Program-made: the position numbers and the translations under genes
From: Ahaetulla prasina
Lineage: Eukaryota > Chordata > Lepidosauria > Squamata > Colubridae
Assembly: GCF_028640845.1 (NCBI RefSeq)
Contig: NC_080543.1
Coordinates: forward strand, 94,663,825-94,727,824
DNA: 64,000 nt
Direction: 5' to 3'
Part shown: one piece after another, positions 55,701 to 64,000 of the stretch
Layout of the letters: every line of letters starts with the position of its first letter
Position numbering within the stretch: position 1 is the first letter of the stretch
The notes under the pieces: generated by a model
What the model was told of the DNA's origin: nothing
Seen by the model: only the letters and a program-made list of their open reading frames with translations
The model's database searches: none

Positions 55701-56543
55701 GCTAGATTTTAATTTTGTTGTTAGTTTTATACCCTGTACTCGGTTCTCGGAAGTCCTGGGGGTGGGGGAGGAAGGGAAGGGAGGGAGGGTAGAAAATGGA
55801 TTGATAGTTAATGTACAAAGATGATTGAAGATGTATAATTAATGTAAGATCGGACCTGCCTGGTTACTACTTTAGAATGAAGGAAAGAAGGAGTAGAAGA
55901 GAGAAGGAGGAAAGAGAAGAGGAGGAGGAGGAAAGGAAGGAAGGAAGAGGGGAAGAGGGAGAAGAAAGGAATAGGGAGGAAAGAGGAGAGGATGTAGATA
56001 AGAGAGGGGGAGGATGGTTATGGAAAGTAGAAGAAGGTAAAGAAGGAGAGTAAAGGAAAAGGAAGGGGGTGGTGACCAGGCAGATCCGATTAATTGTATA
56101 TGAGGGTACATTAAATATGTTATTGGATATGTTATTGGATAAGAATGTCAAAATAAAACTTTTTAAGACAAAAAAAAAAAAAAAAAAGTGAGGCGCCTCG
56201 GGGCCGACCTCTGCCCCCCTGTCAACACCGACTGCGACCGGTCGGAGAGATAGGAGGAGAACCACCGATAAACGGTGCCTCCCACTTCCAATCCCTCCAA
56301 CCGGCGCAGCAGGATACCATGGTCGATGGTATCGAAAGCCGCTGAGAGGTCTAATAGGACCAGGGCAGAGGAACAACCCCTATCCCTGGCCCTCCAGAGA
56401 TCATCCACCAACGCGACCAAAGCCGTCTCCGTGCTGTAACCGGGCCGGAAACCGGACTGGAACGGGTCTAGATAGACAGTTTCATCCAGGTGTAAGGGAA
56501 ACTGATATGCATCTAATTTTAATGGTATTAAAATATTACTCAT

Positions 56544-56850
56544 CAGGGGTGCTATTCAGCAGGTTCTGACAGGTTCTGGAAAACCTGTAGTGGAAATTTT
56601 GAGTAGTTCAGAGGACCGGCAAATACCACCTCTGGCTGGCCTCAAAGGTGGGTGGGAATGGAGATTTTGCAATATCCTTCCCCCAGGACTGGGGAGGGAA
56701 TGGGGATTTTGCAGTATCCTTCCCCTGCCATGCCCACCAAGCCACACCCAAGCCACACCACACCTACCAAGCCATGACCATCAAGCCTCACCACACCCAC
56801 CAAGCCATGCCCTCAGAACTGGTAGTAAAAAAATTTGAATTCCACCACTG
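56544..56850 (+). mobile_element. hAT MITE (CAGTGGTG family)
   Basis: Termini CAGGGGTGCTATTCAGCAGG and TTTGAATTCCACCACTG. The 8-bp flanks TTACTCAT (56536-56543) and GTGCTCAT (56851-56858) match at 6 of 8. Same orientation and interior as 38537-38786. Confidence 0.85.
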
Positions 56851-56969
56851 GTGCTCATCTCAGAAAAGATTGCATCCTTTCAGCTATACTAGATTTTAAA
56901 AACTAGGTGAAAAGGGAATGTAACATCTCTTTTGAAGTGGCAGAGGATGATTCATCTATGAACCTGTTA

Positions 56970-57475
56970 CAGATAGTCCTCGACTTACAACAGTTCATTT
57001 GATGACCATTCAAAGTTACAACAGCACTGAAAAAAAATGTGACTTATGATCATTTTCAAAGTTACGACCTTTGCAGCATCCCCATGATCATGTGATCAAA
57101 CTTCAGACGCTTGGCAACTGGTTCGTATTTATGACCGCTGCTGCATCCAAAGAACACGTGATCACCTTTTGTCATCTTCTGACAGCAAAGTCAATGAAGA
57201 TAGATTCACTTAACAACAAGGTTACTAACTTATCAACTGCAGTAATTCACTTAACGATTAGAATAGAATAGAATAGAATAGAATTTTTTATTGGCCAAGT
57301 GTGATTGGACACACAAGGAATTTGTCTTGGTGCATATGCTCTCAGTGTACATAAAAGAAAAGATACATTCTTTTATGTCAAGAAAGGTCATAAAATAGGG
57401 CAAAATTCACTTAACAAATCTCTCACTTAACAACAGAAATTTTGGGCTCAGTTGTGGTAAGTCAAGGACTACCTG
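56970..57475. mobile_element. mariner/Tigger-like MITE, split by a LINE tail
   Basis: Ends CAGATAGTCCTCGACTTAC and GTAAGTCAAGGACTACCTG are inverted repeats flanked by TA on both sides (56968-56969 and 57476-57477). Interior: GATCATGTGATCAAACTTCA and AACACGTGATCACCTTTTG. An insertion of a reversed LINE 3' end lies at 57262-57372. Confidence 0.75.
57262..57372 (-). mobile_element. LINE 3' tail (same type as 43380)
   Basis: (GAATA)n then TTTTTTATTGGCCAAGTGTG and GACACACAAGGAATTTGTCT: the reverse of the CAATAAAGAATT-type 3' end at 43930-44000. About 110 bp, strongly 5'-truncated. Confidence 0.72.
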
Positions 57476-57499
57476 TATTAAAGCCAGATGCAGAAAGCA

Positions 57500-57610
57500 T
57501 TCTTTAGCTAGTGCCTTCCAGACTTGGGAGTGTAACTCCCAGAATTTCCCACCATTAGTCAGGGGGCATTTTGGCAAGGAAATCTGGGAAATGTAGTTCA
57601 GCAACATAGA
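57500..57610. mobile_element. possible decayed short MITE
   Basis: TGTAACTCCCAGAATTTCC and AATCTGGGAAATGTAGTTCA are in inverted order, as in the CTCCCAGAATT MITEs at 6447, but the termini are not clear. Confidence 0.35.
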
Positions 57611-59494
57611 GAAAACACCCTTAGGAAATCTGCCTATCTTTCTTTAGTCCCAGTAATTGCATTTAGAAACACTGTTGTCAGTGTTACAGTGCAAAATTAA
57701 TCTCACCCTCCTGCCAACAGTAATCTGCCTTTGATTCCACACACACACCCCTTAGACGTGTTTTCAGAATTTGAAGTTGGCCTATATACTCGTAATTGAG
57801 CAAACCATGGCAAGTTAAAAGCATCTGTTATTTTTAGCACAAGCACTTCAGACTAATAGATAAGTGGACAATACTTCAAGCAAGTGTCATTTGGAATTAG
57901 ATTATTAATTAGTATAATTAACCACGTCTTGCTGCTCGCTTCAAGAAACCCTTTGTTCAAGCTTGTGTTAAATATTCATGAATGTAATTATACTAATTGT
58001 GGCTTTAGTGTGGCATTACTCATGTTGCACTGACACCACTGTATACTAGTATTTCCCTCTCCCATTTAGTTGAGTTGTCTAAATCAAAAATTCCAGAATC
58101 TTACTGTGATTAGATTTGTGGAAGGATGTGTTAAATATCAATTTAGTAAATCCATTGTGAGACTCAAGCAAAGGTAACGCTTGTGGGACTGGATTTGTGT
58201 CTTGTGTTTGCCCAGTTTCTAAACATCTAAAATGTGAGCAATTAAAGTTAAAAACTTTTTTAGAGGAATGTGGGTACAGTAGCATCTAAGAAGGCTAAGT
58301 AGTATCAGGCCAATGAACACAATGTTGTGGCACTGCAATACTTAGTCCCACCCCTTTTTTGCATGTATCATGGCATGACACGCACGCCGCCCCCAAGGAT
58401 CTGATGCCGTGTTGCTTCTTTTGTTATTCTGATGAAAGCAATGAGATCTTGTGGACACCATAGTTTGAGCTATTTATAAGAACTAAATTACTGTCTTACA
58501 TCTTGAAAATGTTCAAGAAATCATTTCTGTCCTTAAATTCCTGAAATTCGGAAATGGGTCTGCTTATTTTTGGAATGCTGCTTTTCCTATGCCACAGAAA
58601 GTGTGCTGCGCCTCTCATATCAAAAAGTCATGTGCCCCTGAAACTCCCTCTCTCTCCCTTTCTCTCCCTCTCCCTCCCCCTTCCCCTCTCACCCATTACA
58701 TTTTAGAGCACTCTACAAGTTTTGTGTAAGAACCTTTCCCTAATCTACTCCTCCCTCAAAAAATATTGGATTATGACCATTTTTTGCAAGCCTCATCTCA
58801 GCATAAGGTTTAGCATGATGTGTGAATCCAGTCTCAGACATATCTCTTCAAGGAGGCTGTTGTCTAATGTTTGAAGCATAAGTAGACTTCAAGGATGTGA
58901 AATAGTTGCTGACTGGGAGATGGATTTAAAATTATAATTACTGGAACATTTCGTAGAGCATTTTCCACAGATTCACTTTCCACCACTCTCCATTTTTTCA
59001 GAGTCATTTTGTAAATACTAGTATTTTGGGGGGGGGGTTCTCATGAAAGTATTCCATCCTCCAGCCCCACCCCAGCAACATGGAGGGGGGTTGGGACTTG
59101 CATCTGGCATCCTCATTATGTGCACAACACCTATAGGACAAGGAATCCCAAATTGTGAGTGGTGATAGCCTCCACATCACAAATTTGATGGGGTCACATT
59201 GACTCCTGTCCACTTCAATCCTGATGCTCTTTAGGACAACAGCCTTTGTATTCAAAGCAGTGGCTATTTCAACAACCTTATTCCACTTGTGACCATTATC
59301 CAATATGATTCTGGCCAGGACTGAGGTACAGTTGCCTCAACTCTTCAGAGGGAAGCTGTTCCTGGGCTTCTCCCTGGGAGACTGAACTTGGTACTCAGCC
59401 TTCATGTCCCGTTCAAGTAGCCTGATGTCACTCTTATTCTCTGTCCTGCAGGAGAACAATTGGCCTGATGACCCAGGCCAAGGTGATTGGAGAG
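57611..59494. other. no gene; possible conserved non-coding DNA at 57830-58030
   Basis: The part 57890-58000 has dense TAAT-type sites (GATTATTAATTAGTATAATT, AATATTCATGAATGTAATTA) and no repeat signature. A CT-rich patch (58640-58690) and a short G run (59028-59038) follow. No exon signal was supported. Confidence 0.4.
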
Positions 59495-60029
59495 TGTTGT
59501 GTCTCGCTCACTTTCCCCGCAGCCGGGTCCCTCTTATCTCCTGCCAAACACTGAGGAATGTCCTGGTATGCCTCCAGGCCCCAGCCCTGGCACCATGCCC
59601 AGACAGGCCGAGCAAGATGAAGGACCTGACGTGCCTCCAGCCCCCAGCCCTGGCTCCATGCCCAGGCAAACGGAGCAACTAGATCCCTCCCCCTCCCCCA
59701 CAGCATGTGAGCCTGAGGAATGTGAATTACCAACAGCTGGAGCCTGGAGAGATCCTCGCTTCCGGAAAATTGATAGGCGACGTCAGCAAAAGGAAGGGAG
59801 GGGCAGTCCTGGATAAGTGCTGAGTCATGGAGCCACACCCCATGGCCTATATAAAGGATCTGCTTTCTGGCATTCTCTGAGTCAGGCGAAGTCTACCTTG
59901 GATTGCTGAAGTCACTTCCTGGTCTCCTGCCTGCCTTGAGAACTCTGATAGGACTTTGGCAGAGCTGCAGAGGCACGCTTGATACAGACTTCCCCGACCC
60001 GGCCATCAGCGGAGGAGTGGGACACGACA
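59495..60029 (+). mobile_element. solo LTR
   Basis: It starts TGTTGTGTCTCGC and ends GTGGGACACGACA between identical 5-bp copies of GAGAG (59490-59494 and 60030-60034). The TATA box TATATAAA (59848-59855) is preceded by GGGAGGGGCAG and CATGGAGCCACACCCCATGG, in the same order as in the LTR at 46735-47221, so the two are related. It has a direct repeat of about 65 bp (CCAGCCCTGGC(A/T)CCATGCCCAG). Frames across it are not genes. Confidence 0.88.
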
Positions 60030-60034
60030 GAGAG

Positions 60035-63000
60035 CTTGAAAAGAGTGCATCAATCAAATAAAATTTATTTATGGTCCAAGAATCATAAATAAGGGATTTC
60101 AGAACCAAATTACACAAACAGATAGCTTGTCCAAGTAGAAAAACAGCCTGTTCTGAATATGGGCTAATAGTTGTATTAATGGCTAATGGAAATATCACAT
60201 AATTTCATTGATTATTCAAGGGATCAAGGCACAACAAAATGTGAGAATCCCTCATCCTGACTGAGAAAAAGAAAAACAGTAATAATCACTTTAAATTCTA
60301 CAAGAGGCTGCTACACTTCCTATTTCTTTATATACAGTGCTGTATGTAATTGTCTAGTCATAAAAAATAAACTCAAAATGCATAGGTATTGTCAGCATAT
60401 GTTTATTGGCAATTCTTCATTTTCTAGTCTCCTTTGAAAAACCATGCAGTGCCTTTGATTGGTATAATTACATGATCAATGAGGTGGCATGAAATCCTCC
60501 AATTAACCTTTGCCTCTTCATCTTTACTTGAAGAGTTCCCTTGAAAAATGAATGCAGTTCCAAGTTAAGAACTGCCTCTGTTATAATATATAATATGGAG
60601 AAAAAATAAAAATACAGAAAGACTTTTTAAAGGATGTAGTTTGATAGATAAAAGTTCAGTTCTTATATAAGACCGCTATTGCTGGTTCTTTCTTGCTGCT
60701 GTGATAATCATGACTCTCTAGCGGGGTGTAAATGCTATCTCTAGCCTACTACAATTAACCCCTAGGCTATATAAGGAATGTTTAACACACCCACCCACAC
60801 ACCCACACACTCCCCCCACACACCCAGGCCATCTTCTAAAAGCATGCCCTACAACAACAGTTACAGTACAAACAGTCTTAGGATTTCTTCTTTCTTGAGT
60901 GTATGTTTATAATATTATTTAATCTATTTAGAAGAATTACCTTAGGATTTTTTTCCCCTTTTATGTATACACCCATTGTTAGAAAAGGTTCGGAGGAAGA
61001 AAATTACACCATAACTACTAGGCCTTGGCTTCTAAAATCCATATAATCACAAGATGACAGCCAAGAAAAGTGGGGAAAATAATGAACACATATCTCAAGG
61101 CTTTGTCACAAGCCACATGTCTCACAAACTAGTTTTGAAGTCAGAACATGAGTACCAAAGACTTTATGGGTTTATGTCCTGATGTACAACATGTTTTGTC
61201 TTTTTTTTTTTTCATCATTGCATATAATGATGCAAAGTTCCTTGATGAACTTTGATGCATCTATGATATATTCAGAAAATACCAGCGCTGTCAGACAACT
61301 TATATAAAATGAGGATGAACCGAAATTCATGCTTTGTGAGTAGAAATGTCATAGGGCCAGTATTTGGCAAGGAAACTCTGGTCTGAAAATTTGAAAAGAG
61401 AGAAACGATCAGTGTGGATGAGGATAAAGGACATTCGGTTCCATAATATTATCAAGATGCAACTTCTAAAATTCCTCACCAGAGACTATGCTGGCTAGGA
61501 ATGAAAACTGGCAGCTGTGTTGTCTTAGTATAATTTTGTTTTCCAAGCATTCTAAGAAATGTCCTAATATTTTTTTTAAAAAGATGCAAATACTGCAGAT
61601 GCTATACAACATTAGCTGTTCCCGTGAGCATTATAAAGCAGGGATGGCCAGAATCTATATTCTCATAAATAGCACATATTCCCCAACCTGGAGTCATCAG
61701 ATATGGAGAGCTATACATCCCATAATTCCCTCCATGTAGTTTGGATGAACACATAACACACAAATCCCTAGTTTTAGTTGACCATTCTCTCTGAAAAATA
61801 AAACCTAATTGTGAGATATGCAAATCTAAACATGCAAGAGACCCTGCAAGAAATTGTGCCCAATAGCAACTTTTTAGAATGAGATCTTCTTTCTGATCCC
61901 AAATATTTTACAATTTCACAGCAACACGTAGAATCCCATCTCAGCGATTAAGCAATATAACAGTTTGTGGAAAAATAGCTGATTTTAAACATTATTTTTC
62001 AGACAAGCAGCTGTCCATTGACAAATGTGTATAGTGTCAGCTATCTTCCTTATTTGATAGTCCTAATGGTGGCTTTAACTTTGGGTACCAAAAGAAATTC
62101 TCAGTTTCAATAGAAATGTAAATATCTGCAACCCACAACTAATGCGAGCTTGTTGTTTTTTATCTTCTGAGTTTTTAAATTTCCTGATCATAGAATGTAG
62201 TCATTCCTTTTGAAGGGAAATATTTTCCATGACCCAATTTACAAATGGAAACTATACAATCTGTTTGAACCAAGTTTACTTGAATAGTGCTGGGGAACAG
62301 ATCACAAAAATCTGCCACTTAAGAAGGCTACAAACAAGCTTTATAAAGTTGCATATTAAATGCTGATTAGCATTACTGTCACATGCCAATCACCTTGGTT
62401 TTGATAACATGGGTTAGCTTTTCTGCTTATAGTGAAAATAGACAGTAAATAAAATGGAGGTCAGCAAGAGTCACGTTTTGTGTCAGTTACTTCCTAGTTT
62501 CCATTTAAAATTACAAGTGCTGATTTAAGATAACTCGTGACCCAGCATCAGCAAGGGTCTAAACAAGTTATTAAGGAGGATTGCTTTATTTTGGTGGCCT
62601 TGATATTTTGAAGGTCTTGGTTCAGGCTTTTGTTTTACCCCCTTACTTTTTGGTATATTTCCATGAATATTTCTTATTCTTAGATGGAGATGATTTTTTA
62701 ACAAGCAAGCACTGAACCCCTTTTACATGAGCTTCACTGTACCTTGTAAAACTGTATCCTCATTATTTACTTCTTCATTGCTTTCTCAAATCACAAGGCC
62801 TCCATTTCAACAAATAGTACAGCTTTTTCCTGCAACTTTTAATGACAAAACCAACACAACCTTTATTGGATTGCATTTATATTTTACAAGTTAAAAGATA
62901 CTGCATTCTGGATATGGTGAGCTAGTTAAAGAGCTTACTTAGAATTGTAATGGAAGATAAAAGCTCAGCTCATGGTGACATCCATGTCATTTCTTAGCAA

Positions 63001-63070
63001 CAATGTGTAATTTCCTAAGATTGTCTAAGAATCTTTAAGAACTAACAAGGTCTAAGCCACTTTAGTTTTT
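60035..63070. other. no gene recognised
   Basis: AT-rich sequence with a CA/CCAC-rich run at about 60785-60828. The stretch 62340-62640 looks unique, with homeodomain-like TAAT sites, but no exon or RNA is supported. Confidence 0.45.
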
Positions 63071-63083
63071 CTCAGTTTTGTTA

Positions 63084-63438
63084 AAGGTAAAGGTAAAGGT
63101 TCCCCTCGCACATATGTGCTAGTCGTTCCTGACTCTAGGGGGCAATGCTCATCTCCGTTTCAAAGCTGAAGAGCCAGTGCTGTCCGAAGACGTCTCTGTG
63201 GTCATGTGGCCAGCATGACTCAACACCAAAGGCGCACGGAACACTGTTACCTTCCCACCAAAGGTGGTCCCTATTTTTCTATTTGCATTTTTTACATGCT
63301 TTCGAACTGCTAGGTTATTAGAAGTTGGGACAAGTAACGGGAGCTCACTCTATTATGCGGCACTAGGGATTCGAACCGCTGAACTGCCGACCTTTCGATC
63401 GACAACCTCAGCATGTTAGTCACTGAGCCATCATGTCC
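63084..63438 (-). mobile_element. Sauria-type SINE, full length
   Basis: In reverse: GGCTCAGTGACTAACATGC (A box), GGTTCGAATCCC (B box), a GTTACTTGTCCCAACTTC core, TGGTCATGTGGCC complement, and the Bov-B-like tail GTCAGGAACGACTAGCACAT with (GGTAAA)n complement. A 13-bp duplication with one mismatch flanks it (CTCAGTTTTGTTA 63071-63083; CTCAATTTTGTTA 63439-63451). Confidence 0.94.
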
Positions 63439-63451
63439 CTCAATTTTGTTA

Positions 63452-64000
63452 GGAACAGCTAAATATTACAACCTTCTATGACTGTTACTAATAACAGGAG
63501 CTTCATAAGAAATGACAGCAGCATAAATTTCTCCAGCACTGTCCATTCCCCTGTTGCAACTGCATACTCCAAGAAATGCAAAATACTCACTTAACAGCAT
63601 AGCCAACTAAGTCTGACCATGTTCAGGTTACCAACATTATTCATATGCCTCCAAGTATAAAATGGTGTATCCAAAGTTTTTCTTTGAATCATGAAGCATG
63701 CTCAGCAAATAAAAGACAGCACAATAATAGTTATTTACCTATCAGTGTTTATTCCTATGCTACCTTACTGAAGAAAAATCTATATTGTGCAATTAGTACT
63801 GAACAATTTGAAACATGTGAGCAGTTCCGATATATTTCTGGAGTCTAAATTGAATTCTGAAAATTCTGACCAACATTAAAAGGAAGATGTCTACAGCAAG
63901 GGGTTTCTTTCAGCCTCATACAAGAAAGAAGAGCTCATTTAAACAAATGTATCTCAACTCAATAGCATGCTTATTAAGTTGTACTAGCTCAAATCCTCAC
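63452..64000. other. no feature recognised
   Basis: AT-rich sequence to the window end. The frame at 63645 shows no domain. Confidence 0.45.

Larger units (their letters stand above)
53396..56187 (+). mobile_element. ORF1-only L1 (HAL1-like) element
   Basis: The flanks AAGTGAGGCGCCTCGGGG (53378-53395) and GTGAGGCGCCTCGGGG (56188-56203, preceded by the poly-A) are a perfect target duplication. The 5' UTR begins GCTTCCGGTTTGGCTCCG. An ORF1 remnant follows (54036-54958), then about 740 bp of AT-rich sequence with no ORF2 domains, then an L1 3' UTR (G-run 55750-55790, purine tract 55870-56065, AAAATAAAAC and poly-A). With complete ends but no ORF2, the layout equals mammalian half-L1 elements. 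Confidence 0.8.
52052..56509 (-). mobile_element. L2-clade LINE, copy B, with two insertions
   Basis: The 3' end is at 52052 ((TTTA)n, ATACCGCCCTATCTCCCGAA). The coding region runs from about 56509 down to 52300, interrupted by a 186-bp hAT MITE (52824-53009) and by the ORF1-only L1 (53396-56187). It is 5'-truncated at CTGATATGC. Apart from the insertions it is close to copy A. Confidence 0.92.
52300..56509 (-). pseudogene. L2 reverse transcriptase, split in three
   Basis: From 56509 down: [40 protein letters not shown] and [20 protein letters not shown]. After the L1 insertion: [30 protein letters not shown] and [11 protein letters not shown]. After the h[57 protein letters not shown] and FKALHGIGPGYL. 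Each piece is almost free of disabling changes except for the two insertions, so this copy was probably intact over its length when hit. Confidence 0.9.

Noticed and set aside
59404..59838. Pro-rich frames on both strands
   Set aside because: They lie over a solo LTR with a 5-bp target duplication and an internal direct repeat.

Overview
The window reads as squamate reptile, probably snake, nuclear DNA. The evidence is the combination of repeat families: Sauria-type SINEs with a Bov-B-like tail, a Bov-B (RTE) LINE, young L2-clade and CR1-type LINEs, an R4-clade LINE with a restriction-like endonuclease tail, L1 derivatives, a Gypsy LTR retrotransposon, and many short hAT and mariner-like non-autonomous DNA transposons. 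Base composition is AT-rich with long microsatellites. No host protein-coding exon, rRNA, genuine tRNA, CRISPR array or bacterial-type operon could be supported. All longer open frames belong to transposable elements or low-complexity repeats, so the window is best read as intergenic or intronic DNA built up by transposition.

Layout. 1-1.2 kb: L1 3' part with an internally deleted ORF2. 1.4-2.5 kb: tRNA-derived SINEs, one split by a solo LTR. 3.1-6.6 kb: hAT and mariner-like MITEs and a SINE. 9.9-10.1 kb: a pure (GAA)n tract of about 60 units. 11.1-12.6 kb: a SINE with an L2-like tail, a Bov-B fragment and another LINE 3' end. 15.0-16.8 kb: an 803-bp near-identical tandem duplication bounded by hammerhead-ribozyme-like motifs. 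21.7-24.4 kb: hAT MITE, Penelope-like or ribozyme-like inverted repeat, and an R4 LINE end. 29.7-31.5 kb: CR1 split by a hAT element that is itself split by a second hAT element. 35.8-37.8 kb: L2 plus Sauria SINE. 38.5-42.5 kb: hAT MITE, then a Gypsy pol-to-3'LTR remnant interrupted by a further hAT MITE with an exact 8-bp target duplication. 43.4-47.5 kb: LINE tails, pentanucleotide repeats, and a Sauria SINE split by a solo LTR. 49.0-51.2 kb: two related CR1/Rex-like LINE 3' ends separated by a 182-bp near-perfect palindrome. 51.5-57.5 kb: the densest mosaic: mariner split by hAT, then an L2 split by a hAT MITE and by a 2.8-kb ORF1-only L1 (HAL1-like). 59.5-60.0 kb: solo LTR. 63.1-63.4 kb: Sauria SINE.

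How the parts relate. The autonomous families seen here (L1, L2, Bov-B, CR1, R4, Gypsy) are all truncated or broken. The short elements look like their dependants: Sauria SINEs and the GTGTAGTGG-type SINE have Bov-B-like tails, one SINE has an L2-like tail, and the ORF1-only L1 shares its 3' UTR with the L1 at the window start. Target-site duplications read directly from the sequence fix the relative age of many insertions. The most unusual signals are the repeated hammerhead-like motifs in three unrelated repeats, the HAL1-like element, the long palindrome and the 803-bp tandem duplication. All coordinates and alignments were made by eye; family names below clade level are tentative.
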